From Apostichopus japonicus (taxonomy: Eukaryota > Echinodermata > Holothuroidea > Aspidochirotida > Stichopodidae), in NCBI RefSeq assembly GCF_037975245.1, contig NC_092564.1:11126984-11190983 (forward strand): a DNA stretch of 64,000 nt, read 5' to 3'. The notes under the pieces are model-generated. The model searched no databases, had not been told where the DNA came from, and worked only from the letters and a program-made list of their open reading frames with translations. The position numbers and the translations under genes are program-made. This document shows positions 45,351 through 57,879 of this stretch, in pieces (the stretch's first letter is position 1; each line of letters opens with the position of its first letter).

Positions 45351-46052
45351 AAAGGCGCGTAGCCAGCCAATTCGTGGTGTGAGGGGTAAAGAAAAATTTA
45401 TATCACCATATCAAGAGTCAGATAACTTCAGCTTAATTAACGCCTGTACTGATATGACCTTTCAATGACATCATATCAGCTTATAACTCTCTGTTAAGCT
45501 GCATGCAGATATTGTAATGGAACTTAAAACTAATATGCATAGTTATGCACACCCTACACCCTAGAATTTAACCAAGCCGGTTGAAAGCAATACTCTTTCT
45601 CAAGGTTGACAAATATAAGCATTTTTTTCTGTCTACAAGTAATTTGAAAGAACTTAAGTAAAAGTCTTGCTGGTATACCCCATTACAGTATAATAACTAC
45701 ATTTGTTGGTTGTGTCAAATTGCTATACTATGGTATATAGTCGGGACCGCAGCTAGAGAATTTAAGCGGGGAAAAGACTTGGCTGACGTCCTTCCTCTGG
45801 AGGGATCCAATGATTTTTTTTTAAATTTCGGTAAGGGGACTTAGATGCAAGATAAATCAAGTTAACGACATTCGTGACGTACTACTTAATATGTCTACGT
45901 TTTAGTGTAAACTACTTTGTGTGCGCGTCTTATACAATGTGAGCCATTTGAAAGAAAGTTTGGGAGAGGGGAGCGGAAGGGAGGAGGCACGTTTCTCTAA
46001 TACCCCATTACCCCCATCATCCCGGCACCCCCCCCCCCCATTCAGTGGCTAC
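45351..46052. mobile_element. Element with CGTAGCC-type ends
   Basis: The left AAGGCGCGTAGCCAGCC and right GGCTACGGCCCTG are imperfect inverted ends of the same kind as the hAT elements elsewhere. A second internal end-like motif (GGGACCGCAGCTAGAG) is at 45744. I could not find a matching 8-bp duplication, so limits are approximate. Confidence 0.4.
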
Positions 46053-46066
46053 GGCCCTGTATATTC

Positions 46067-46361
46067 ATATATTAACGATATCAAGCATTTGCAAATGGAC
46101 AAAATAGCACGGTGCGTGTGTTTAAGTCCACGAAATGTATCTCATACATTATGTGTTGAGCCAAATGGAGATGTTGTTTTAATTAATAAAGACAATCACG
46201 TTTCAGAAGAACTTTGTTTTAGTATAGTGTTCATCACTGACTTAAAGTTGAACTCTGTCAAAGTAATCTCTACTAAGCTTAATATGGGTAATGAAAAGCA
46301 TTACGTACTAAATCCTGTCCCTTTTAATTCTGATAGGTTGCTTTCTATTACATCATTTTAA
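46067..46361 (+). CDS. ORF or terminal exon with a beta-trefoil look
   Basis: From the ATG at 46096 the frame reads MDKIARCVCLSPRNVSHTLC then VEPNGDVVLINKDNHVSEEL and CFSIVFITDLKLNSVKVIST, ending LNPVPFNSDRLLSITSF before TAA. It alternates short beta-type strands with turns. The order xLxV..NG.. EE.CF...F...L....V..IS.K....EKHYVLN resembles FGF-type beta-trefoil proteins. This is a weak by-eye resemblance. It abuts the right end of the 45.4-46.05 kb element, so the upstream part may be displaced. Confidence 0.3.
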
Positions 46362-46369
46362 TTCGGTTT

Positions 46370-47540
46370 TATGTCCATATACAAGTCTGTGATCGCATTG
46401 TCCGTTGATTAACAAACCGTTATTTGCTAGCCTAATTCGAAGCCAAAGATGTAATTCATCTTTCTACTCTTTCTATACCTTTGCATATTTCATTTTTCTT
46501 ACACTTCCTGTTTACCGCCATATGACCACACATTTACATTTCATTATCTTTCCTATCTTAATGTATATATGCTTCCTGTACTTATAAATTGATTGCCGTT
46601 TATAATGGAATCAACTAAACTTAAGTGAACATGCGTCAGCAGAAATATGACTGCTAACCGAATGATCGTTTTATTTTCTTGTGAATATATATGTATGCGT
46701 GTGTGTTTGTGATATAAAGAAAGCTGCCAATTATTAATAAAAATATTAATATAAAAAAAGCTTCCTCACATAAGCTAGTTACCTCTATACGTTTCTCTCA
46801 TTCTAAAACACAAATTGAATTGAGAGACTTTTTGAGAGACTTTTTTTCAAACAAAACACATATCGACCAAATCATAAGGTTTGCGTTAATATCAGATTTA
46901 AGTAAAGATATATAATTACATAACGCAAGACATTACGTCTATCCCTCAACTTCTCTTATCATTACTTGTACCGGTAGCTGTCAAAACCCGTCATCTCAGT
47001 TATTATTTCCAAAAATATAGTTATGATTTATGGATGTTTGTCTGTGAAATTGTTATATTTAATGCGTTAGCCTAGATAAGTCTTCAAATGAAAGGTCAAT
47101 ACATCGATTACTTGGTGACCTTATTGCTTTCAGAAATTAGAACAGTCTTAAGAACAAAAAAGTCAACGAATCGGACGTGATAAGAATGAAGATATCGTCC
47201 TAGTGGTTGCCAAAAAAAATGCAAATGTGACCTGCTTTTCTCAAATATTTGCCGTTCCATTGAAATACTTGAAACTGAATATCTTAGCAATTTATAACAA
47301 GTAAGGTGGTCTTTTTACAGTTTACTTTGTATTTATCATCAAAGGTTGTAAGTAATAGTAACATATATGGCGCATATAGACGTTCTAAGAATACAGAACG
47401 AAAATACTATTGAAAACGCTACTTATTTTAGCACCTACAAGAGCATTATTGTATGAGAGATATTTTCATAGTTTGCTGAGTATATTTGCATCATGCATGG
47501 ATGTGAATATGAGATCCTATAATAGTTAGTTATAATTATA
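46370..47540. other. No feature seen
   Basis: AT-rich sequence without supported exons. Confidence 0.5.
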
Positions 47541-47544
47541 ACAC

Positions 47545-47797
47545 TTATATGGTGCTCATTATTGCACGTAAACATACATTCACCTTACACAATTACAAAC
47601 TGGTCATTGGTAACTTGACACACCTACACACCAAAGTGTGCACAATTCAACCAATCTCTCCTGGGGCACCACAGTGCACCACAACCACTTGTCCCCCGGG
47701 GGACTTCCCATAGGGTGCAGCCACAAACCGGCACACGCAACTATATTTACAAGTTACCTCGCAGGTCCCCATTTATACACCTGGGTGAAGAGAGGCT
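47545..47797 (-). repeat. SINE, 5'-truncated copy
   Basis: Shares CACCTACACACCAAAGTGTG, GGGGCACCACAGTGCACCA and CACCTGGGTGAAGAGAGGC with the SINE at 32000-32368, but lacks the tRNA-like head. A 22-bp CCACTTGTCCCCCGGGGGAC-type insertion distinguishes it. Confidence 0.85.
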
Positions 47798-47799
47798 TA

Positions 47800-50495
47800 C
47801 TTAATGCTGATTGTGCAAACTGATCCATGATCAGTTATAAAAGCGATTCATTGGGATAAGAGTAAGCTAGGGACACAAAGAAGGATTTGTAATACCTTTC
47901 ATACCAAAGAATGGCCTCCTCCTCCCTTCGGCCCGCCTTTAACCCGTAACATCCTGCCTGGTTATTAACTTTATACTACAGGTTCAGAATTACCTCTCTG
48001 TCTTCAAGACATCTTTTCTTTTTTATTGTTTGAAACTTGAAAATAAATCTTATCAGACAAAGGGTACAGGTTTATGTTCAAAATACAATAGCTAGTGTAT
48101 ATGCGTTCCTGACGATGCAATAACATTGCTTTCGTTCCCTCAGAACACTTCATGGGTTTATAATTTCCTTGCGTTCTCGCCAAATATATGACATTGTGTT
48201 ATCGACCAATTGCTAACCTTTTCTATACAGAATATATGCAAATAATATTTGTCAGTGGTTATGCATGGCAAGTATAGTAATTAGTATGTAAATGCCAGAG
48301 TACGAAATTACCTCTTTTTAAAATTAAACTTTTTGGACTTTAAACTGAAGTAACTTGACAACCGGGTCTTTTGTTTCTGTTCGTTCTTTCATTTCTTTTT
48401 AATTAGCTGATATTTGTATCTACCACATTGGAGATAAGTCAAAGAGCCTCTATGAACGTGTCAAAAAACACTTAAGGAAAATTTACGTTCAGGGTTTTAC
48501 TCTGTGTCACTGTGATGAACAAGCCATAAGGTGTTCACACATAATTTAGAAGTCCCTCTTTCAATCATATGTGTAGCTGCTGTATGTATTTGGTTACAAT
48601 CATTTGTATTTTCCCATGGTTGCAGTCGACCCCTATATAGTAGATGTACGTCCTTGTCCAAGTCTGCTATCCAGACCACATATAGTCCAGGTTTAAGTCC
48701 AGGCTATGAAATATGGATTCTGGACATAACATACCTTCACAACCCTCTCTCATCATTCCATTTATCCTTCATTTTTCACCATTGTTGTAACCGAGTCATT
48801 TCTAATCAAGCCAAGTAAAATTCATTTTTTTTTTATATGTCAAGTAATGCCAAGAATCATTTAATTGTATTCCAAGTCAAATCAAGTCACACTGTCATTT
48901 GACTTTATCTGCAAGCCAAGTCAACCCACGAGTCCTTTGTCTGCAAGTCACAAGTCACAAGTCAAGATAAGCTTGACTCGAGTCCAAGATTAGAACAAGG
49001 AAGGGCTTTCTAAGAGTCCAATTCATTGACTCGAGTCAGCATTACTACTTCTCACGCTTATATACCCAGTAGATGATTTCTTAATGATGTACTCATAAGA
49101 TGCGAACATTTCCCTCTCAACTGACATGTAACTTTTTATCCAGGTTTTGCAACGTACAGACCGGCAATAGTATGCATTTAGGGACGTTATCGCGTAGTTA
49201 CTTACCCAGGTGCAAACCACCATCTCCAAAGAGGATAGTACGAATATATGAACCAAACAAATGGGCAAATATTCCTCAATTTTTAGTTTGAACACTAAGT
49301 TTATCCTATCAATTTTGGTCAACAGTTTGCCCAACTTGGGAGGTTTTTGAATATTCAATCATTTATCGCTGGGTTGAAAGTTTAGCACGTTTTTGCCCAT
49401 CGTATTTAACAATACATGCGCAATTATTATGATTTTATGAAACTAAGCATTCACTTAAGCTTTATTCGTGCGTGACCTTATCTTCACCCGACAAAAGCTT
49501 TACTGAATATTTTAACACTACATATATGGTCCACAAATGGCAAGAAGAGCGTTTTCGGGGCAATCTCATCCATCATTTAAAAAATATTAACTACGTGGAA
49601 CATTGCTGTTGTAAATTATCTCAATCAGCGTAAGAAATTTTCGGTCTATGTTCATACGATTTTAGCAGAACCGTCGTGCGCTTCACTTAAACATTTGTCG
49701 TGATTTGGCAAACAGATAGTTATTTGAAATAGGGGTATAAACCGCCATGGAAACCATAAGTAAAAAAAGGTTTTACAATATACTCAAGAGAACACTATAA
49801 AAAAATCCACACAAAAGTTCCTTTTAATTTGTCCAATTCTTTCGAAAAAAAATATCCTTGAGCTTTCCCCCAACTTCCCAGTCATGATGTATCTGAAAGC
49901 AAAGCGCACTAACTCTCCTGAGCATCGATGTACGTAAAGCAATTAGAAGTCTATAATTAGTACAATAATAATATTGTGATACAAGAGATTATCATCAGAA
50001 AATGGAAATATAAAGTAATCGATGTAGCTTGAGGCTTCTCCATACAATGGCGGGGAATCTCAATTTTTACTTTACGGGGTAAAATTTGAAAACTTAAAAC
50101 ACAAATGATGTATTGCTTAATAGAATTACGTTATATTTAAACAGCAATCAAGCTTTTAATTTTACCTTTCAATAGCCAAACGGCCTCAATAGGCCTTGGG
50201 CAGCAGTCTTGAATAAATCCCAGGTATATATACTGTTGCCATTCTGAAGGTTACATGAAACTCACGATAGGTATACTTATAAAAGATGAGTTTCGCTCGA
50301 ATTCAAAGGTCACAATGAACTAGACAATTCATATTAATATATGATGAGTAATATACTAATCAATTCATAAGTAAAACATGAGGTTTAAGTAAAGTTTCCA
50401 AGTATACGAAGAACATGATTCATCTTGTGGTTTACAAAGAACTACAAGGTGATAATGGTGAACTGAATGAAGTTTGCTAAGTCGACTCAGTACTG
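47800..50495. other. No confident gene; AAGTCA-rich repeat
   Basis: 48828-49030 is a low-complexity stretch of CAAGTCAAGTCACAAGTC words. A minus frame of 67 codons ends at 48497 (LYVVWIADLDKDVHLLYRGR...). It reads well but overlaps repeat-like CCTGGACTTAAACCTGGACT text. Confidence 0.4.
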
Positions 50496-50496
50496 G

Positions 50497-50853
50497 TACA
50501 TGATGGATAGATGGATATAGATTGATACAGATGGATAGATGGATATAGATTGATACAGATGGATATAGATGGATAGATGGATATAGATGGATATATGGAT
50601 AGATGGATTTAGATGGATAAAGATGGATATAGATTGATACAGATGGATAGATTGATACAGATGGATAGAGATGGATAGATGGATAGAGATGGATATATGG
50701 ATAGATGGATTTAGATGGATAAAGATGGATATAGATTGATACAGATGGATAGATTGATACAGATGGATAGAGATGGATATATGGATAGAGATGGATATAT
50801 GGATAGATGGATAGATAGATATAGATGGATAAAGATAGATGGATAGATGGATA
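50497..50853 (+). repeat. GATGGATA/GATATA array, left part
   Basis: Units of GATGGATAGATGGATATAGA with a roughly 150-bp higher-order repeat. Its right edge is exactly the CAGTGGCG end of a hAT-type insertion; the array resumes at 52797. Confidence 0.95.
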
Positions 50854-52796
50854 CAGTGGCGGAGATTTCTTGTCAGAAGTGGGGGAGTTGCAGGCCATTG
50901 ATGAAATAAAAAGTCATAACTGTTGGCTCACTATCTAAGTGGAGCGCCACCATAAGTTGGCGCGAAGTGCACAAGAATTTTTTGGCAAATATTGCTTCCC
51001 AGATTGCAGTAAATGGCACTGCCCAGGCCTCGAAAAGCTGCATTTAACCAGGGGCGTATGTCGGATTTTCTAACCCGGGGGGGGGGGCGTATTACTATCT
51101 AAGCGGAGCGCCACCATTGGTTGGCGCGCAGCGTACAAGCAAATTTCTGGTTTTGGTACCCCCAGATCACCGGAAATGGCACTTCTCGGGCTTGAAACTG
51201 ACCAACCATATGTACACTTTTGCCTGAGAACCAAGTTTTTTCCAAATACTTTTTTTCTCATCTATAACCTTTTTGAAGATTGTCACCAGTCACACATCAT
51301 GTTCGACTTCATCACATATCCTGTGGATCATTGCTTTTAAATTTGTAGGTGATTCTTCATCGCGGCCCACAATATCCGTCAGCCCCACTGTTCAGAATTT
51401 GAAAATTCACAATTCTCGTGAATAAATACACTTCAAAACATTCCCATAATGTTGCACAAAATATCATCTACAGACAACCGATATAGAAAAACCTCCTTCA
51501 ACCCTAACAGACAGGTCAAAATTGCACGAGTATGATGAAGTATGATGAAGAATGTTGGTTAGGGAATTTTCAAAAATTCAGACGGCTACTAAAAAAATTC
51601 GTTGAAGGAAATAAAAATATACCAGATATTTCCGAAACCGAACACTACACACATCGACAGTTTTGAGCATGGGCGCAGATCAGTCTTGGATAATGGTGGG
51701 GACGCGTATCTGTTCTATGACACTATAAGCTGAGCAAAACCATGGGTTCGCGCGTAGCGTAAGATTTTTTGGGCAAATATACCTCCCAGATCGCCGGAAA
51801 TAACACTTCCCAGACCTAATGATGCTCCTAAACCTCCTTAAGTTTAAGATATCATGGCTTAGAAATTTAGTTTGGAGAAATACATGGGCGTCTGCAGAAA
51901 GAAAATCAGGGGACAAATAATCCAAGTAGACTTTAAACGATGGGTCTGGGGTCCTCTCCCAGAAAACAAATATAGACTGCCGCATATGCGATTTCCGTCC
52001 TATATTTAACAACTGTGGATAAAATACAATAAAATGAGAACTGCTGCATGTCTTTTGCACAATGCTGGATCAAACTGCGCCAAAGTTCAATACAGGGGAA
52101 CTTGAAATGCAGCTATTGGTCAAGACAAATTTGTGGGGACACGGTATATCATGTCCCCACTACTGAAAAAGTTGGTGGGGACGCGTCCCGCTGTCCTCAC
52201 CAGGATCTGCGCCCATGGTTTGGAGGCTGTTTATCGTGGAACGCCATTTCATGCTCACTGATATGATGTGATATCTGCTGTTTGCTTTACAAATTCGAAT
52301 AATTTTGTCACTGTTCCTCTTTCTCTTCCCGTTTTCTTGCCGTATTTTCTACTCCATCCTTTTCTCCTTTTCTCTTTCTTCTTTTTCTTTTCCTTCCTTC
52401 ACCTTGTTGAAGTTGGCAAGTGTATACAGTTCCAAAGCTATTCAACAGCAACAAAACGTTATTTTGTGTATGTCTGTTGTGAGGTGAAGTTAGCGCTATG
52501 AGCTACAAGTTCCAATGAGCAAGGTGGGGAAAAGGGGCTAGAAATAATGTGTGGGTCAATTCTAACTCGGTTTTCGGTCGTTAATTGTTGATGTAGCCTA
52601 CCAGGTAAAAGGTTGAAATGACTTTAACAATTTCAAATTTAATAATTTGATTTATTATGCCATTTGGAGCACATAAAATAGGCTATAACAGAACATTACT
52701 GGCAAAAACTAGGGGGGGGTTGATTGTGTGGGCCAACCCCCCTCTTCAAAAAGTGGGGGGTTAAAACCCCCCAACCCCCCTGTTTCTTCGCCACTG
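50854..52796. mobile_element. hAT-type insertion splitting a GATGGATA array
   Basis: It begins CAGTGGCGGAGATTTCTTG and ends GTTTCTTCGCCACTG (inverted). GATGGATA lies on both sides, compatible with an 8-bp target duplication, though the array itself supplies this word. It contains the GCGGAGCGCCACCAT block twice (50941 and 51107) and a nested element at 51668-52217. No transposase. Confidence 0.75.
51668..52217. mobile_element. Nested element with CATGGGCGCAGATC ends
   Basis: CATGGGCGCAGATC at the left and GATCTGCGCCCATG at the right are perfect inverted repeats. Flanks GTTTTGAG and GTTTGGAG match at 7 of 8 bases. 550 bp, no ORF of note. Inside, 51720-51815 resembles the shared GCGGAGCG/CAGATCGCCGGAAATG block. 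Confidence 0.8.
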
Positions 52797-53165
52797 GATG
52801 GATAGATGGATATAGATGGATATAGATGGATAGATGGATATATGGACAGATGGATATAGATTGATACAGATTGATATAGATGGATAGATTGATATAGATT
52901 GATATAGATGGATATAGATGGATAGATGGATATATTGAGAGATAGATTTAGATGAATATTTGGATAGTTGGTTTGCTGGATCGATGGATCGATGGATAGA
53001 TGGATAGATGGATTTAGATGGATAAATGAATAGATGGATAGATGGATAGATGGATATAGATTGATATAGATTGATAGAGATGGATATAGATGGATAGATG
53101 GATATATGGATAGATGGATAGATGGATTTAGATGGATAGATGAATAGATGGATAGATGGATCGAC
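52797..53165 (+). repeat. GATGGATA/GATATA array, right part
   Basis: Continuation of the array at 50497-50853, with GATGGATTTAGATGGATAGA variants. Long open minus frames here (PSIHLYPSISIYI...) are artefacts of the repeat. Confidence 0.95.
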
Positions 53166-53983
53166 ACATAAAAGCCTTCTTTTCATAAATTTCATCTCAA
53201 AACTAGTTTTTCTTGAGTGCAATTGAGAAGCAGGAATTGAAACTTCATTTGTCAGGGTCTCTAAAGGGAACCATAGAAAAATGTTCTGTCTCAACAAAAG
53301 TTGAAATTACACACGTGCTTACGTTTCATTTACGTTATCTTCATGATATGGACCCACGGTGAGGCAAATCTTAAACTCTTCATTGATTCCATAAACTCGT
53401 TCGTTGCTAATAGGCCAAAGGCAAACCCCGCTGAATCATTGACGTACAAAACTCGTCAAACCTGTTCCTAAACGGTACAATTTGTAAATGAAGTCCACCC
53501 TGGTCTCCCACCACTTGCAAATATCTTTCAGACGAATTTTCACATACTTCAAAGCACCGAACGTCTGAAATCAGTTTTCCCGGAACCACCTGCCATTTTA
53601 TTTACGAGACTTGAAACCTACGGGACATTTTAGTTCGGGCATTGCTTTCAGGATGACACCTCATCAGAGTCAAACAAAACGGAAAATTCAGGATCATCGC
53701 CCTGTACACAAAATTGCAAGATGTGCTTACCTGTAGATTCTACTGGGGCCTTTCAGAGCAACCACGCACGTTCCGAAACCGGCAGAAAATAAACTAACTC
53801 TCTATAAACGTGATATACCTCAACTGGGGGAAGAACACTTGGTAAAGAGAAGGTTATACCTGCGTCTATACGAAACGTACATGTGGAGCTCAATACCTTA
53901 ACAGTGGAAACAAAAACCAAGAAGATACAATAATGGAGCAACTTAACTCATTACAGTCTGTTCCAACACAGTAAGCCGCCATC

Positions 53984-54590
53984 ATGGGAGCCGTAATAAA
54001 ATCCATGCGTGAAGTGGTGGTTGATATTATGGCTGAAAGTGTTGCATTCATGGAGAATGAAGTGGTGTCAGTTTAGGAGGTATTGAAAGAGAAAGCCGAA
54101 AAGTTGGCTTAGGTCGAGAAATATTCGAAAAGCTCAAAATGGAAGACATAGAAAATATACCTTGAAGGCAAAATCTTATCTTCCATGGAATCTCGGAAGG
54201 AAGTGAAGGAGATGTTTCGTATGAACATTGAATCGAAAATGATATCTGAAATCTTTGATGAGGTTCCCGGAAAATCGTTTGAAATCGAGAGTGCCCATAG
54301 GTCTCAAGAGGGACTGGCACGTCAGCACAAGCAGTAACCTCGTCCTGTCCATGTTATCTTTCTACGTTTTTCGGACCGAACATTAATTATGAACGAAGCA
54401 TCTTTCGAAGCGAAAGGGAAACATCTTGAAATGGATAAGAATGTTTGTTTCGGATGATGCCAGCCTATCCGTCTGACAAGATCGAGAAAACAAATCGACA
54501 AAAGCTTCCTGAAGTCAAAAGAGGAAGTGATGTAAAAACTATGCCCGCCTTGTCTTATCATTGTTTGTCTAATCATTGTTAAACATGGCG
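53984..54590 (+). pseudogene. Tx1/L1-like LINE ORF1 remnant
   Basis: Broken plus-strand frames give the L1 ORF1 order: a coiled-coil-like start (MGAVIKSMREVVVDIMAESV), IFHGISEGSEGDVS, then IESAHRSQEGLARQHKQ, stop, PRPVHVIFLRFSDRTLIMNE. The HR(S)Q and RP..V.FLRF motifs are typical of the RNA-binding domain of L1-type ORF1p. Several stops and frameshifts. Confidence 0.7.
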
Positions 54591-54954
54591 GATCACGACA
54601 ATCATTCAATTAAGTAGACATGATGCGTCTGCAATAAGCTGGAGGGGTTCGCTCTTGTTACTGGCGATTGATATTTGTCTGTGATTTGAGATTAGTTGGA
54701 TTGACCCCTAGAATAATATTTACTGAAAAGGTAAAGTAGCGATGGACGCGTATATCTGTCGGCGTCGTTGTTGAGTTCCTCATGTCACTTGCAGTGTATC
54801 CATGTATGTCAGATCTGTTTTTACCTCCATGGTCAGTTGTAACAAATTTGCAGGTCAGACGACAGGAATGTACGTATATCATCCTTAATTGAAGAAGGAC
54901 TTGGTTATTATATTTAAAAAACAGATGTTTTCGATTATAGGTCTAAGTAATCAT

Positions 54955-55890
54955 CTTTACTGTTTTCAGGATGTTCATTGGGATGTTAATTTAATTCATT
55001 CGGTTCCGGTAGAATGGGGCTTAAACTGTTACATTACACCAAGAATGATAACACAACAGACGTGGCTGGATACTTATGAAAAATAATTCGATTTTAATGT
55101 CAACAAGACAAAATGTAGCTCGGATGGAAATTACATCTCCATATAGATGTGGATATTGGTCAATATTCCATTACGGTTGTTATTTATGGTCCCAATATGA
55201 ACACACCTTCCTTTTTCCCCGTAAAATTCAAGAGGTTATCGAGGAGTTCAACACAGTTCATTGTATCAATGTTGAGGACTAGAATGTTGTCCTTACTCCA
55301 GATCTGGATACTATGAATGACATGCATTTACATAATCCAAGAGCCAGGGAGGTTGTTTTTCAGTTGATGGATGAACTGACATTGTTTGATGTCTGGCGTA
55401 TATTTCATCCTACAGGTTTCTAAGTTACCTGGCGACAAATGTCTCCTCTAAACCAGAGCCGTTGTGGACTATTTGTTAGCTTCTTCGGGGCTCTTTAATA
55501 CTGTTTTGTCAACTGACATTTCTTATGGCTACAGATCAGATCAGATCATTTCATGATTATAGTACTTCATTTAATCAAGTTGTGTCTCATTTGGCAGAAG
55601 TTACTGGAAATTTTCACAACTCCCTCTTGGAAATGGAAAGCTATCGGAAGCTTATAAATTAAATTATCGATGATACATTTGAGGACTAAGGGTGTTTTCC
55701 ATATAATCGTGATAATGCTACTAACATTCACAGGTAAAATGTCATGTTAACAATAAGTGATCAATTGTTTTCTTTATAAACTCTTTAAAGAGAGAGAAAA
55801 TTGAGAGGAAACATGATACTATCACGTTCGCAGTGGATTGAAGAAGACAAAGACCATCCAAGTTTTTTTCCTACAACACGGAAGCTCACT
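54955..55890 (+). pseudogene. Tx1/L1-like LINE ORF2 remnant (endonuclease domain)
   Basis: Plus-strand fragments in shifting frames: LQ-type DVHWDVNLIHSVPVEWGLNC, GQYSITVVIYGPNMNTPSFF, VLTPDLDTMNDMHLHNPRAR, ELTLFDVWRIFHPTG and VTWRQMSPLNQSRCG. These follow the order of an apurinic-type endonuclease domain in Tx1/L1 ORF2 (YGPN; D.W R..P; TWR). Later RSQWIEEDKDHPSFF matches the linker before RT. The RT domain is absent. Confidence 0.75.
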
Positions 55891-56011
55891 TTTGAGTTGG
55901 TGTTTGTACGTTTGCCATGCATGCACCCGTATCGAACAATGCTAGTTCTGTTTTGGTGACTTTTGTTTTAAGTAAAGTAATAAAAATATCATATAACATA
56001 TAAATATATAA

Positions 56012-56050
<39 letters not shown>

Positions 56051-57630
56051 GACTCGTGCAATACTGATCTACGTTTGATATTATAATATTTGCATGCATC
56101 TTCTATTAGCATAGTAATGTCACCCTTACCTCGTTTAGTCAGGAAATCGTTGCTCTCAAGTTTGTCAGCAGGACGATATTTCTTGAACTATATAGATGGT
56201 GTTTAAATGTTTACATTCACTTTCAAATCCGTCAATTGAGATAAACCCCCGCTACACGTTATCATAAGTTACCGACGTAATACCTGCGGAAGAGAATTAT
56301 AATCAAGTTATAATTATGAATTTTCACTGTTTATACTTTTGTTGTTCTATTGCTTCATTTACATATATATATTGAATTCTATTTCCGTAGTGCATAGCTG
56401 AAAATAAAGTGCCTGCCAACAAACAAATCGTAGATTATTTACTTGAAACAAGTTAATGCCGTCAACATTTCGTAATCTTGAAAATGATTTTGCGAGGACC
56501 AAGTAACGTGCAGAATATTTGACGTCGAGCAATTTGGTCGCCTCCAAAGCACTCCCTATCAAACCCTCCCATCCATTTCTATCACCCTTCCACATGTTCT
56601 ACACTCGGCATTTATTTCGTAATTTTTCTCAATATTCAAACAATGTAGGTTAACTATGTATGCTTTTATACAATAAATATAGTTTTAAATTTACAAAGAG
56701 AAAGGAAGTGGTCTAAGAAACCTAAATAAGCTTAACTCACATCCATTCCCCAAAAGGAAAAATATCAATGGATTAATACACAATATCAAATGGTTTGAAA
56801 CATTACAAAACTCCAGGTAATAAAGTGTTATGTAAAAATTAATATTCAAAAGCTATTTGAATAATAAGTACTAAGATTCAGTTGAAATGAATGTGGTGAA
56901 GCTTGACTTTGCATGGTAGTATAGGCAAAGATTTCCAATAAGTAGGTCGATTTCATAAGCTCTGCATACTAATATTAGTTCGAGGACGTGGTTTGTACAT
57001 GTATACCAGCCTGCCTCGTATTATGATTATGTATATCATTATTGTACGCAAAAAAAAATAATGTACGAAATCAGAAGGGTTATGATTATTAATAGAACGG
57101 TAGTAGGCGAAAGTATCAATGTGGAAATTGATAAGGTCAGGGAATTTAAGGAGATTGAGAGAAGTAAATAGCTTGTTGGTGTGATCATTGAAGGAAGCTA
57201 ACGAAATACGACGAATTGCACTCTCTTAAAGCGTGGGAAGTTTCTTGATATTAGGAATAGATTGTACCGGACCAAAACTGTCACGCAACAAGTGAAATGG
57301 ACATGAATAAGCGTAAGATATAAAGAACGAAGAACTTGTCTCGGTAGTGAATGATTCAAATTACAGAGAATCCCAACAACCTTCGGGCAATCTTTATAGA
57401 GATTGAATCATCGTGATTATTCCACGTCAAGCCAGAGTCAATAGTATAGCTCTCCTAGAAACGTTGTATAATTCTAATCATTTTAAGATATTTTCCATGA
57501 TCCATTAATATGTCAAATGTCACGTTATTAATGCTGCTGTTATTATCATTAAAACCAATATAATTAGTCTTAATAAAATAAACATGTTAGCAAACTGCTT
57601 ATCCACTAGAGAGCCTGTGTAATAGAATGT
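55891..57630. other. No supported gene
   Basis: It contains (AT)n at about 56018-56045 and AT-rich text. A minus ORF at 56359-56595 lacks splice context. Confidence 0.5.
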
Positions 57631-57639
57631 GTAAAAGTA

Positions 57640-57872
57640 AGTTGGCCTGACTTTTCGATCCTAGCAGGATCTTCTTCAGAGGCTAAATGACAAGTAACAG
57701 TAACAGAAGGGACAAAAACATGCACAGAATACAGACATGAGCACGGTGAACACAATGAGATAGATGAAAGGGGATTAGAAGGCAAGGGATGGAGAGAAGA
57801 AAGCAACAGGGGAAGAGGAAAGGTAGGAGATAAACAGTGGAGGGACAAAGAGAGGATTAAAGGAACATTTAG
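57640..57872 (-). repeat. 3'-end-like retroelement repeat with hairpin core, copy 2
   Basis: Reverse complement of the repeat at 33450-33712, including CTGAAGAAGATCCTGCTAGG ATCGAAA (plus coordinates 57652-57681). It lies just downstream of the RT fragment on the same strand, so it probably belongs to the 3' part of that retroelement. Confidence 0.75.
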
Positions 57873-57879
57873 AGAATGT

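Noticed and set aside
45921-46066. Upstream part of the 146-codon plus ORF
   Set aside because: The first third is transposon end sequence (GGGAGAGGGG...CACCCCCCCC); only the part after 46067 looks like protein.
50365-50898. 177-codon minus ORF of IHLYPSI repeats
   Set aside because: It is translation of the GATGGATA array and not a gene.
52709-53297. Long minus ORFs across the second GATGGATA array
   Set aside because: Same repeat artefact.
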